Source: Gammaproteobacteria bacterium UBA5078 (GTDB lineage: Bacteria; Pseudomonadota; Gammaproteobacteria; Pseudomonadales; Pseudohongiellaceae). From it: DNA of 64,000 nucleotides. Below, piece after piece: positions 1 to 8,282 of the stretch (positions are counted from its first letter, which is position 1; each line of letters starts with the position of its first letter). Position numbers and translations under genes: made by a program. Where the stretch lies: NCBI GenBank assembly GCA_002416505.1, contig DIAM01000017.1, positions 198,388 to 262,387 of the forward strand, in the 5' to 3' direction. Under the pieces are notes generated by a model. That model saw nothing but the letters and a program-made list of their open reading frames with translations, was not told where the DNA came from and did not search any database.

Positions 1-209
1 ACGATATACTGAAAATCGAGGTTGGCGTGGGGCGCTTTAATCGCTATGGCTGCGACATCCTCTATCAGATCACTAACACGGCCCTAGAGCGTGTGGTTTG
101 CAGTGCACAGACTGGGATAGTATTTTTCGATTTCGATAAGCATAAGATCGCACTGATTCCCAAGGCCTTCAGCGAATTGCTAGAGACGCTGGAGCCTGAG
201 GCTGTATAA
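1..209 (+). CDS. Acyl-CoA thioesterase (4HBT hotdog) C-terminal part, cut by window edge
   Basis: The reading frame is open from the first complete codon at position 3 to a TAA at 207-209, so this is the 3' end of a gene that starts before the window. About 68 residues remain. The pattern (a beta strand with VGVGRFNRYGCD, then QITN, then VFFDFDKHK and IPKAF) is that of the last strands of 4-hydroxybenzoyl-CoA thioesterase-like hotdog proteins, which hydrolyse acyl-CoA thioesters in the cytoplasm. A GTG at 27 could be misread as a start but lies inside the fold. It runs into lptF with a 35-bp gap. The family call rests on a short fragment. Confidence 0.6.
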   Translation, partial: DILKIEVGVGRFNRYGCDILYQITNTALERVVCSAQTGIVFFDFDKHKIALIPKAFSELLETLEPEAV

Positions 210-244
210 GCGCGCATGATTAGATCAGCGAGGAATCCCTTAGC

Positions 245-1363
245 GTGATTATTTTCCGGTACTTGGCTCGACAGATCTTTCAAGTCATGAGCGCCGTTAC
301 CCTAATTCTGATGGTCGTGGTCATGATCTCCCGCTTCCTGGGTTATCTTGGTCAAGCCGTCGCCGGTGAGATCTCCTCCGACATCCTGCTGCGCCTAATG
401 ATTTTCCGTCTGCCAGAATTCCTGCTCGTCATCGTTCCGTTCGCCTTGTTTCTCGCCATTCTCTTAGCCTTCGGCCGTATGTATTCCGAGAATGAGATGA
501 CGGTGCTCAGTGCCTGTGGCTACAGCCAGAAGCGGGTGGCCCTGAGCACGATTATTAGCGCGTCATTCCTGTCGGTGGTGATGGGGCTGCTCAGCCTGCA
601 AATCGCCCCGATGGGGCTGCAAAATACCGAACGCTTACTAGAGAGCCAGGACGAGTTGACGGAGCTGGACCTCATTGTAGCGGGGCAGTTTCAACGCTTC
701 GACGGGGGCCTGCGCACCACTTATGCGGAGGCCATTAGTAATAGTACGGTGGGGCGCTTGCTCAACAATACCTTCGTGGCTTGGCGGCGCGGTGATGACG
801 GCGCAGATGAGCAGAGCCTACGCGTGATTCTTTCGGACACTGCGCGACCGATTATCGATGAGGAAACCGGCCGTCGCTTCATGCTCCTAGAGAACGGGGT
901 GCTCTACGAGGGCATACCGGGGCAGGCAGATTACTTGGTCACGCAGTTCGATGAGCAGGCGATCCTAATGCCAGAGCCCGAACGCGTGACAGAGTTAGTT
1001 CTGGAGAAGTCTCTGCCCACGCAGATGCTGTGGAACTCTGCCGATCCCGCCTATCAGGCCGAACTGCAGTGGCGCCTGTCTGTCATTCTCTTGATCCCAA
1101 TCCTCACTCTAATCGCGGTGCCGATGAGCCGAGTCGAGCCTCGCAAGGGGCGTTTCAGTAAACTGCTCCCCGCCACCGTGCTCTACGCGCTTTACTATGT
1201 CTCGCTGCAGATGGCGATGACCCTGCTCGAGGACGAAGTGGTGCCCATTGCGATTGGTCTGTGGTGGGTGCATGCAATCTTTCTGAGCCTGGGCCTGTAT
1301 TTACTATTCGCCCCTCGCCTACGCCGTCCACCCAAACGACTCAAACGCGAGGGGTTGGCATGA
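245..1363 (+). CDS. lptF: LPS export ABC transporter permease LptF
   Basis: The 372-residue inner-membrane protein has the LptF/LptG (YjgP/YjgQ) layout: three N-terminal membrane helices, a periplasmic beta-jellyroll of about 170 residues, then three C-terminal helices. The start is GTG (MIIFRYLARQIF); this opening and the helix-1 region are typical of LptF. With LptG and the LptB ATPase it extracts lipopolysaccharide from the inner membrane and passes it to LptC/LptA. Its TGA overlaps the lptG start in an ATGA, so the two are translationally coupled. The order lptF-lptG followed by an RDD gene matches gammaproteobacterial synteny. Confidence 0.95.
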   Translation: MIIFRYLARQIFQVMSAVTLILMVVVMISRFLGYLGQAVAGEISSDILLRLMIFRLPEFLLVIVPFALFLAILLAFGRMYSENEMTVLSACGYSQKRVALSTIISASFLSVVMGLLSLQIAPMGLQNTERLLESQDELTELDLIVAGQFQRFDGGLRTTYAEAISNSTVGRLLNNTFVAWRRGDDGADEQSLRVILSDTARPIIDEETGRRFMLLENGVLYEGIPGQADYLVTQFDEQAILMPEPERVTELVLEKSLPTQMLWNSADPAYQAELQWRLSVILLIPILTLIAVPMSRVEPRKGRFSKLLPATVLYALYYVSLQMAMTLLEDEVVPIAIGLWWVHAIFLSLGLYLLFAPRLRRPPKRLKREGLA

Positions 1364-2436
1364 GATTAATCGACGCGCATATCCGCAACAGTGTATTGCT
1401 CTCGATGTTGGTCGTGCTGGGCCTCACTTTCAGCCTCGATTTTATTTTCACGCTGACCGATGAGCTCGGCCGCGGTGGCTCACAAGACTATACGGCCACG
1501 GATGCGTTGATCTATACATTGCGCATTATGCCTACGGGCATTTACGAGATGCTGCCCTTCACTGCCTTGGGTGGCGCGTTGATAGGTCTAGGAGTGCTCG
1601 CCTCTAACAACGAGTTGGTGGTCATCCAGGCTGCGGGTGTGAGCACCTGGCGCATCGTCTGGTCGGTCATGAAGCCCACCATCGGCATCATGATCTTGAG
1701 TCTAGTGTTGGGCGAGTATGTGGCCCCGCGTCTGCAGCAAACCGCGCAGAGTGAGCTGGCATTGATTCAGAGTGGTGGGCTTGGCTTGAGCTCCTCTCGG
1801 GGCGATTGGCGTAAGATTGGCAACGAGTTTATTCACATCAACGTGATCCTGCCCGGTGGCACAGAGTTGCGTGGTATTACACGCTATGAATTAGATGAGA
1901 ACAGGCGCTTACGCACCAGCAGCTTCGCCAGCAGTGGACACTACCGCGAAGATTCGCAGGGGCAGTATTGGCAGTTGAATGACGTGCGTGAAACCGAGTT
2001 CGGACTGGCCAGCATCGCCGTAAATGAGTATGAATCTTTGGTTTGGCGCATCGAGTTGTCGCCGGAATTATTGAGTGTCTTGCTGGTCGAGCCGGAGCGC
2101 CAGTCGATCTCTGGCCTGTACCGTTTTGCGGAGTATTTCCGCGGCGAGGGTCTAGAGAGTGATAGCTATTTCCTAGCCTTCTGGAAGAAGCTATTGCAAC
2201 CACTCGCGACCGCTTCTCTGGTACTAGTGGCGATCTCCTTCGTGTTCGGGCCGCTGCGCTCGGTCACCATGGGGGCGCGCGTATTCATCGCGATCGGCAT
2301 CGGCCTACTGTTTACCATCGCGCAGCGCGTGCTGGGACCGGCGAGTCTCCTCTATGGTTTCAGTCCGGTGATCGCTGTGATGATTCCGATAGTGGTGTGC
2401 TTTGTGACTGGCGTCTATTTGCTACGCAGAATTTAG
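1360..2436 (+). CDS. lptG: LPS export ABC transporter permease LptG
   Basis: A 358-residue partner of LptF with the same 3+3 membrane helix layout around a periplasmic jellyroll domain. The ATG at 1360 overlaps the lptF stop and gives MRLIDAHIRNSVLL, a classic LptG opening; the frame stays open further upstream inside lptF, but that extension reads as an lptF shadow. Helix-5/6 text such as RVFIAIGIGLLFTIAQ is characteristic. It works as an LptB2FG heterodimer with the upstream product. It ends 12 bp from the convergent RDD gene. Confidence 0.95.
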   Translation: MRLIDAHIRNSVLLSMLVVLGLTFSLDFIFTLTDELGRGGSQDYTATDALIYTLRIMPTGIYEMLPFTALGGALIGLGVLASNNELVVIQAAGVSTWRIVWSVMKPTIGIMILSLVLGEYVAPRLQQTAQSELALIQSGGLGLSSSRGDWRKIGNEFIHINVILPGGTELRGITRYELDENRRLRTSSFASSGHYREDSQGQYWQLNDVRETEFGLASIAVNEYESLVWRIELSPELLSVLLVEPERQSISGLYRFAEYFRGEGLESDSYFLAFWKKLLQPLATASLVLVAISFVFGPLRSVTMGARVFIAIGIGLLFTIAQRVLGPASLLYGFSPVIAVMIPIVVCFVTGVYLLRRI

Positions 2437-2447
2437 GAATTTCCTAG

Positions 2448-2936
2448 TTAAAAATTGCGTCCGCCTTTAGGGACTACGATCACTTGTGTGCCCGACAAGA
2501 TGTCGTGTATCGCGTTGCCGTGCTTGTCGATGTAGTGCCAGAGATAACCGACACCCAGGCAGAAGAAAGACGGCCAGGCGAGTACCCAGCGTAGCAAGGA
2601 CTGCTTCAAGTTCATACGCGAACCATCCGAACTTACCGCCTCTATACGCCAAGCCAACATGCCCAGCGTCTGCCCCGTGCGCATCCAGAACCAGGTATAG
2701 AAACCGGCCGCGCTAACAAGCATCCCGACAAAGAGAATGCCGCTAATGACAGGGTCGGTTGTAGCGTGCCCATCTACGAGTTGATTGGTAATACCGAAGA
2801 CAAACTGAAAGGCAGCGCCAAGTGCCATCCAGATCGCCGCAACGAGAAACGCGTCGTAGAGGAGGGCGGCAAGGCGCCGCAACAGTCCTGCGACTGGTGC
2901 GGCATCTTGTGCAATTTCTGACTCGGTGTCGGGCAT
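2448..2936 (-). CDS. RDD family membrane protein
   Basis: A 162-residue protein with three or four predicted membrane helices. The first helix begins GLLRRLAALLYDAFLV, carrying the Arg-Asp pattern that names RDD proteins. A later stretch, MRTGQTLGMLAWRIEAV, is the conserved second half of the domain. RDD proteins have been linked to ion or small-molecule handling, but no function is settled for this subgroup. It lies convergent to lptG, as in many gammaproteobacteria, and just downstream of pntB on the same strand with a 5-bp gap, so it may be transcribed with the pnt genes. Confidence 0.85.
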   Translation of the reverse strand: MPDTESEIAQDAAPVAGLLRRLAALLYDAFLVAAIWMALGAAFQFVFGITNQLVDGHATTDPVISGILFVGMLVSAAGFYTWFWMRTGQTLGMLAWRIEAVSSDGSRMNLKQSLLRWVLAWPSFFCLGVGYLWHYIDKHGNAIHDILSGTQVIVVPKGGRNF

Positions 2937-2941
2937 TACTG

Positions 2942-4408
2942 TTAGAGTTCCTTCACAGCTTGAATCAGCTCGTTCACTGCCTTCTGGCCATCCCCGAACA
3001 ACATGCGGGTGTTGTCCAATAGGAACAGCGGGTTCTCAACGCCTGAGAAGCCGGTGCCGCGACCACGCTTGATGACGATGACGTTCTCGGATTCCTCGGC
3101 ATTGAGCACTGGCATGCCAAATAATGGGCTGGCTGGGTCCTTCTTCGCCGCTGGGTTGACCACGTCGTTAGCCCCGATGACCAGAGTCACGGTGGTGTTG
3201 CCGAAGTCTGCGTTGATATCTTCCATGTCATAAATCAAATCATAGGGGACGCCGGCCTCGGCTAGCAGCACGTTCATATGGCCAGGCATGCGCCCCGCCA
3301 CTGGGTGAATCGCAAACTTCACCTTCACGCCTTTGTCTGTTAGCAGCTGAGTGAGTTCCCAAACCTTGTGTTGGGCCTGGGCAACGGCCATGCCGTAGCC
3401 TGGGATGATCACCACCTGGCTCGCATAGGCCATCATAATGCCCACGTCTTGGGCCTGAACCTCCTTCATGGAGCCGCCGCTTTCGTCCGCCGCCGCGCCC
3501 GCGACTGCTGACGTGCCGAAGCCGCTGAAGAAGACATTGCTCACCGAGCGGTTCATGGCCTTGGCCATCAAATGGGTAAGCAAGCTACCTGCAGAGCCCA
3601 CTACGGTGCCAGCGATGATCATCGCGGCATTGCCCAGCACATAGCCCTCGAAACCCACTGCTAAGCCCGTGAGGGCGTTGAACAGGGAGATGATGACGGG
3701 CATGTCCGCGCCGCCGACCGGAACGGTAATGAATACCCCGAGTACGAGCGCGATGCCGAAGAAGGCGATGATCGGCATGAGCTCGCCGGTGTAGTAGACG
3801 GCTATAGCGAAGCCGACTAGCACGATGGCCAGCACGAGGTTGATTAACTGTTGCTGTGGGAGCAGCTTATTGGAGTTGAGGCGTCCATCGAGCTTCGCCC
3901 AGGCGATGATGCTACCGCTGAAGGCGATGGTGCCGATGACGGCGCCGACGATTGCCAGAATAGTGACATCAGTCCCCATTGCTTCGGCGATGCTGCTAGG
4001 GTGCGCGGACATGCTCGCCGAGCCTAGAAGACTGTCGGCATGACCTGCGGCCACCTCGCCTTGGGCCTTGAGTAACTCGACTGCGGCAATAGTCGCCGCC
4101 GCGCCGCCGCCCATGCCGTTATACATGGCGATCATCTGCGGCATGTCGGTCATAGCGACCTTCTTGCCGGTGACATAGGCATAGCCGCCGCCGATGGCGA
4201 TGGCGAGCACGATCAGGCCATAATTGGTCAGCGCCTGAGGATTGTCGGTGAGCTCTGGTGATAGGAAGGTGACTAGCGTGGCCAAGACCATACCTGCCCC
4301 TGCCCACTGGATGCCGCGCCGCGCCGTGACCGGTGAGCTCATCTGCTTCAAGCCCAGGATGAACAATACCGCCGCTAGGAAATAACTCGCTTGGATGAGA
4401 ATCGTCAT
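2942..4408 (-). CDS. pntB: NAD(P) transhydrogenase subunit beta
   Basis: A 488-residue protein with about nine membrane helices followed by the cytosolic NADP(H)-binding domain III. That domain carries GYGMAVAQAQHKV, HPVAGRMPGHMNVLLAEA and VIGANDVVNPAA, all diagnostic of PntB. With the alpha subunits it couples proton entry to hydride transfer from NADH to NADP+, supplying NADPH. Its ATG directly follows the stop of pntAB with no gap, so the three pnt genes form one unit. Confidence 0.97.
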   Translation of the reverse strand: MTILIQASYFLAAVLFILGLKQMSSPVTARRGIQWAGAGMVLATLVTFLSPELTDNPQALTNYGLIVLAIAIGGGYAYVTGKKVAMTDMPQMIAMYNGMGGGAAATIAAVELLKAQGEVAAGHADSLLGSASMSAHPSSIAEAMGTDVTILAIVGAVIGTIAFSGSIIAWAKLDGRLNSNKLLPQQQLINLVLAIVLVGFAIAVYYTGELMPIIAFFGIALVLGVFITVPVGGADMPVIISLFNALTGLAVGFEGYVLGNAAMIIAGTVVGSAGSLLTHLMAKAMNRSVSNVFFSGFGTSAVAGAAADESGGSMKEVQAQDVGIMMAYASQVVIIPGYGMAVAQAQHKVWELTQLLTDKGVKVKFAIHPVAGRMPGHMNVLLAEAGVPYDLIYDMEDINADFGNTTVTLVIGANDVVNPAAKKDPASPLFGMPVLNAEESENVIVIKRGRGTGFSGVENPLFLLDNTRMLFGDGQKAVNELIQAVKEL

Positions 4409-4717
4409 TTAGTGTTTCCCCCCCGCGCTGTCTTTCTTGCCGCTGGACTTGAACATCTCCAGCATGCGCTCTGTCACCACATAGCCACCCACCGCATTTC
4501 CTGCGGCGAGCAATACGGCTACGAAGCCGATCGCTTGCTGGGTGCCATTCTCGGCAATGCCCAATGCGATCATCGCGCCCACGAGCACGATGCCGTGGAC
4601 GAAGTTGGAACCGGACATCAGCGGCGTGTGCAGAATGACAGGCACCTTGCTGATGATCTCGTAGCCGGTGAACCCGGCGAGCATGAAAATATACAGTGCA
4701 GCTAAACCTTCAATCAT
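4409..4717 (-). CDS. pntAB: NAD(P) transhydrogenase alpha subunit, membrane part
   Basis: A 102-residue membrane protein with three to four helices: EGLAALYIFMLAGFTGYEII, then HTPLMSGSNFVHGIVLVGAM, then AVLLAAGNAVGGYVVTERML. These match transhydrogenase domain II of the alpha side. In E. coli this part is fused to the dehydrogenase domain; here it is a separate gene, the three-subunit arrangement common in alphaproteobacteria and many marine bacteria. Its start overlaps the end of pntAA by 4 bp and it abuts pntB. Confidence 0.95.
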   Translation of the reverse strand: MIEGLAALYIFMLAGFTGYEIISKVPVILHTPLMSGSNFVHGIVLVGAMIALGIAENGTQQAIGFVAVLLAAGNAVGGYVVTERMLEMFKSSGKKDSAGGKH

Positions 4718-5847
4718 TTGGCACCTCCGGCGACTTTTTCAGCGATTGCGGCATTGACGATAGCGCCGCCGTGAGTGATTAAACTGTCCTTGAGAATCTG
4801 GTCTTCGAGGTCGATGTTTAGTGCGCCCTCTTTAATCATCAATGTAAGAAGATTGAGTAGATTCTTCGCATATAACTCGCTGGCATGACCGCTGACGGTG
4901 CTAGGCACATTCAGGGGGCCATATACTTTGACGCGATTGTGCACGATGGTCTCGCCGGCCTTGGTGAGTTCGCAGTTACCGCCGCCCTCTGCCGCCAAAT
5001 CGACGATGACAGAGCCGCCTTTCATGCGCTCGACCATCGCCGTGGTGATGATCTTCGGAGAGGGGCGCCCTGGAATGGCTGCGGTGGTGATGACCACATC
5101 GGCAGCGGCCACGTGATTGGCTAGAATCGCTTGCTGCTGCGCGCGTTCCTCGTCTGTGAGTTCGCGGGCATAGCCGCCACTGCCCTCGGCCTTGATGTCG
5201 ATGTCGACGAACTTGGCGCCGAGTGACTCGACTTGATCCTTCACCGCAGCGCGCACGTCATAGCCCTCGACGATCGCGCCGAGGCGGCGCGCGGTCGCGA
5301 TTGCCTGCAAACCCGCGACGCCGGCGCCAATGATCAATACCTTGGAGGGGCGCACGGTGCCTGCTGCAGTGGTCAGCATGGGGAAGAACTTGCCTAACAA
5401 TGTGCTTGCAAGCAATACCGCCTTATAACCGGCAATAGAGGCTTGCGAGGACAGTGCGTCCATCGCTTGAGCACGGGAGATACGCGGAATCATCTCTACG
5501 GAGAATGCGGAGATGTTCTTATCTTGTAGCGTTCTGAATCGCTCAGTATCGGAATAGGGGTTGAGATAGCCGATGAGAACGCTGCCCGTCTTGAGCTTCG
5601 TCATCTGTGCTTTAGTAGGAGGATTGACCGTTAACAGAATATCGGCGCTGCTATACAGTGCATCGATGTCATCGATGATATCGGCGCCTACATAGTCGCT
5701 ATCTGCATGACCTGCGGCTTCGCCTGCGCCAGTTTGAATGCTGACTTGCACCCCAAGGGCGGTGAGTTTCTTAACGACGTCAGGGACCATGGCGACCCGC
5801 TGCTCGTCTTCCCTCAATTCCTTTGCTACACACACTCTTATTGTCAT
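4714..5847 (-). CDS. pntAA: NAD(P) transhydrogenase alpha subunit, NAD-binding part
   Basis: A 377-residue soluble protein, domain I of transhydrogenase. The N-terminal half resembles alanine dehydrogenase (KELREDEQRVAMVPDVVKKL). The Rossmann NAD site reads VLIIGAGVAGLQAIATA followed by YDVRAAVKDQ, and a conserved DLAAEGGGNCELT segment follows. It binds NAD(H) and passes hydride to PntB. It is the first gene of the pntAA-pntAB-pntB operon. The start ATG at 5847 gives MTIRVCVAKELREDE, the usual opening. Confidence 0.96.
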   Translation of the reverse strand: MTIRVCVAKELREDEQRVAMVPDVVKKLTALGVQVSIQTGAGEAAGHADSDYVGADIIDDIDALYSSADILLTVNPPTKAQMTKLKTGSVLIGYLNPYSDTERFRTLQDKNISAFSVEMIPRISRAQAMDALSSQASIAGYKAVLLASTLLGKFFPMLTTAAGTVRPSKVLIIGAGVAGLQAIATARRLGAIVEGYDVRAAVKDQVESLGAKFVDIDIKAEGSGGYARELTDEERAQQQAILANHVAAADVVITTAAIPGRPSPKIITTAMVERMKGGSVIVDLAAEGGGNCELTKAGETIVHNRVKVYGPLNVPSTVSGHASELYAKNLLNLLTLMIKEGALNIDLEDQILKDSLITHGGAIVNAAIAEKVAGGAK

Positions 5848-5944
5848 AGTTACACTCCAGCAACTTCCTTTTCTTAAAGTGCGCGCAGTATACCTTAGTT
5901 AGGGCAGGGTATAGAACGACGAACAGGTCGCTGGGTGTTTTAGA

Positions 5945-6487
5945 TTACTGCGCTGGAGCTGGAGTGCTGGCAGCGGGAGTCTCGGGTTCGAGATCCAGAG
6001 TCAGGTCGTTGGGGTCCTCGTTTACCACGGCACTGGCCGCGGCGGGTGCACTCTGGGCTGTGCCAGCACTGCTTGCCGCGGAGGAGGGCGACAGCAATTG
6101 CCTGCGCAGGGCCTCGATCTCGGGAGTGAGTGTGCTTGCGGTATTCGCCGCATCCTCGCTTTGTTGGATTTTCGCAAAGTACTCAGGGTCGACTTCCGTG
6201 ATTGGGACCACACGATTATAGGTGGTCTTCGCGTCTTTCTTGCACAGAATCGTGAACGTGGGTTCCTCATAAATCGTGCGATATTCGTTCAAGCGTGCGT
6301 ACAGAACGTCGTTACAATCCTCTTCTTCCAGCGCGAGATTTACCGCCATTTGTAGGAATGGGCGTAAATGAGAGGCATTGGCCGGTAGCCACAGCCGTTC
6401 GGAGCGAGTGTCGGCGCCATAGCTAGGGGCGACAAACAATAGGGCTGCGGCGAGCAGTAGAGGTCTGTGTACACTTAAAACATTCAT
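5945..6487 (-). CDS. Secreted protein of unknown function
   Basis: I do not recognise this 180-residue protein. The chosen start (ATG at 6487) gives a clear Sec signal peptide, MNVLSVHRPLLLAAALLFVAPSYGA; the frame is open for 66 more codons upstream, but that part lacks the look of a coding segment and would hide the signal. The mature part has an N-terminal domain with two cysteines (DCND and LCKK) and a low-complexity Ala/Ser/Pro tail ending in an acidic stretch. It follows pntAA on the same strand with a 97-bp gap and is divergent from the LeuA2-type gene. Confidence 0.6.
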   Translation of the reverse strand: MNVLSVHRPLLLAAALLFVAPSYGADTRSERLWLPANASHLRPFLQMAVNLALEEEDCNDVLYARLNEYRTIYEEPTFTILCKKDAKTTYNRVVPITEVDPEYFAKIQQSEDAANTASTLTPEIEALRRQLLSPSSAASSAGTAQSAPAAASAVVNEDPNDLTLDLEPETPAASTPAPAQ

Positions 6488-6646
6488 ATTGAATACATCG
6501 GCAATTTCGTTGTAGGCATGAGGGCATTGTCCCCTGTTCCCGCGATAATGGGAAGGCAGGCGCGGTGAAATGGCCGATTTGTCGGGCTTATGGCGGCGCA
6601 GTTTATTTGTTAGAATCGGCTCCCCTTGGTGCTGCGCGGCAGCCGG

Positions 6647-8200
6647 ATGAGTGCAGACATGAGCGATAACAGCCCGACTAGACACATCAAATTACTCGAT
6701 ACGACCTTGCGCGACGGCGAACAGACCCAAGGCGTGTCGTTCGCCGGGAAAGAGAAGCTGCACATTGCGCGTGCGCTTTTGCAGTCATTGCGCGTTGACC
6801 GTATCGAAGTCGCATCGGCCCGGGTATCGGATGGCGAGAAACAAGCGGTTATCGATATCAACACATGGGCGGCTCAGGAAGGTTTTCTGGAGCGGGTCGA
6901 GGTCCTAGGGTTCGTAGACCACCGTCTGAGCGTGGATTGGGTCGTTGAGACAGGAGGGCGAGTGATTAACCTGCTCGCCAAGGGCAGCGAGAAGCACTGC
7001 CGAGAGCAGCTGGGCCGCAGCCTAGCCGAGCATATCGAGGATATCCGTCGCACTGTGGGCTATGCCCAGGAGTGCGGCTTGAGCGTCAATATGTATCTTG
7101 AGGACTGGTCCAACGGCTATCGAGACAGCCCGGATTACGTGTTTGGGCTGTTAGAAGGCACGCAGGATCTAGGCATCGCCGACTTCATGCTGCCCGATAC
7201 CTTGGGCGTAATGATGCCAGACGAGGTCTTCACGGCGCTGCGCGACATGATTACGCGCTTTCCTAAGCTCGAGTTCGACTTTCACCCGCACAACGACTAT
7301 GGACTGGCCACGGCCAACGTAATGGCCGCCGTCAAGGCCGGGGTTAACACCATTCACTGCACGGTGAATTGTCTGGGCGAGCGTGCCGGGAACGCCTCGG
7401 TCGCCGAGGTGGCAGTGGTGCTCAAAGATAAGATGGGCATGAGTCTGTCGATCGACGAGACGCGGATTGGTCTGCTTAGCCGCATGGTCGAGAATTTCTC
7501 TGGCAAATGGGTCTCTGCCAACGCGCCCATTGTCGGTGCCGACGTTTTTACCCAGACCGCCGGTATTCATGCCGATGGCGATTCCAAGGGTGGTCTGTAT
7601 ATCACCGCCTTGCGTCCGGAGCGTTTCGCACGCAAGCGCGTCTACGCCTTGGGGAAGATGAGCGGCAAGGCCTCCCTCGCCAATAATCTGGAGGAGTTAG
7701 GGCTTAGCCTCTCGGCAGATGAGCAGCGCAAGGTATTGCAACGCATCGTGGAGTTAGGCGATTCCAAGGAAGTGATCACGGTAGATGATCTGCCCTTCAT
7801 CATTGCCGATGTGCTGGAGAGCCGCGACTACCGCTACATCGAGCTGCTCAATTGTTATATCAATAGTGGCTTGGATGTAGAGAGTACGGCGAGTGTGCGG
7901 GTGCGCATAAACGACAAGGAGTACAGCGGCTCTGGCTCTGGCAATGGCGGCTTCGCCGCCTTTATGGATGCGATGGCACGCATACTCAAGGCCCGCAAAT
8001 TCAAGATGCCCGATCTGCTCGATTACGAGGTTCACATCCCCCGCGGCGGTAATACGAGTGCCTTGACCGAATGTATCATTACCTGGAGTGGTGAGATGCG
8101 CGACCTAAAGACGCGCGGAGTCGATTCGAATCAGGTGCTGGCAGCGGTCAAGGCGACGCTGCGCATGATCAATATCAGGATGCATGCGCAGGCGAGTTGA
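6647..8200 (+). CDS. LeuA2-type 2-isopropylmalate/citramalate synthase
   Basis: A 517-residue acetyl-CoA-dependent Claisen condensing enzyme. The catalytic TIM barrel begins LLDTTLRDGEQTQGVSF and holds the metal-binding FDFHPHNDYGLATANV and NCLGERAGNAS motifs. The C-terminal LeuA regulatory domain runs from about residue 395. The wording (IEVASARVSDGE, YLEDWSNGYRDS, FTQTAGIHADGD) is that of the LeuA2 branch, common in Bacteroidetes, which includes citramalate synthases. The product is therefore 2-isopropylmalate or citramalate, feeding leucine or isoleucine synthesis. ATG at 6647 or 6659 is possible; a TTG at 6626 is less likely. It is convergent with a LeuB-type gene. Confidence 0.85.
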   Translation: MSADMSDNSPTRHIKLLDTTLRDGEQTQGVSFAGKEKLHIARALLQSLRVDRIEVASARVSDGEKQAVIDINTWAAQEGFLERVEVLGFVDHRLSVDWVVETGGRVINLLAKGSEKHCREQLGRSLAEHIEDIRRTVGYAQECGLSVNMYLEDWSNGYRDSPDYVFGLLEGTQDLGIADFMLPDTLGVMMPDEVFTALRDMITRFPKLEFDFHPHNDYGLATANVMAAVKAGVNTIHCTVNCLGERAGNASVAEVAVVLKDKMGMSLSIDETRIGLLSRMVENFSGKWVSANAPIVGADVFTQTAGIHADGDSKGGLYITALRPERFARKRVYALGKMSGKASLANNLEELGLSLSADEQRKVLQRIVELGDSKEVITVDDLPFIIADVLESRDYRYIELLNCYINSGLDVESTASVRVRINDKEYSGSGSGNGGFAAFMDAMARILKARKFKMPDLLDYEVHIPRGGNTSALTECIITWSGEMRDLKTRGVDSNQVLAAVKATLRMINIRMHAQAS

Positions 8201-8236
8201 GTTAAATAGTCTAGGTTTGCCTAAGGGCTAAACTGC

Positions 8237-8282
8237 TTGTGGGAGCGGGACAGCCCCCTTGCGAGGGCGCACGCTCCTACAA
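8237..8282. repeat. REP-like palindrome between convergent genes
   Basis: An 11-bp arm at 8237-8247 (TTGTGGGAGCG) is repeated as its reverse complement at 8272-8282 (CGCTCCTACAA) with one mismatch, and a smaller inner dyad sits between. The GTAGGAGCG arm is the classic REP core seen in Pseudomonas and Xanthomonas relatives. It occupies almost the whole gap between two convergent stop codons, so it may act as a two-way terminator or mRNA stabiliser. Confidence 0.7.

Noticed and set aside
5979..5998. tRNA-like T-arm text GGGTTCGAGATCC
   Set aside because: It has no matching acceptor or anticodon arms and lies in the low-complexity tail of a secreted protein gene.
6488..6685. Longer N-terminus for the secreted protein at 5945
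   Set aside because: The extra 66 codons are basic and irregular and would bury the signal peptide.
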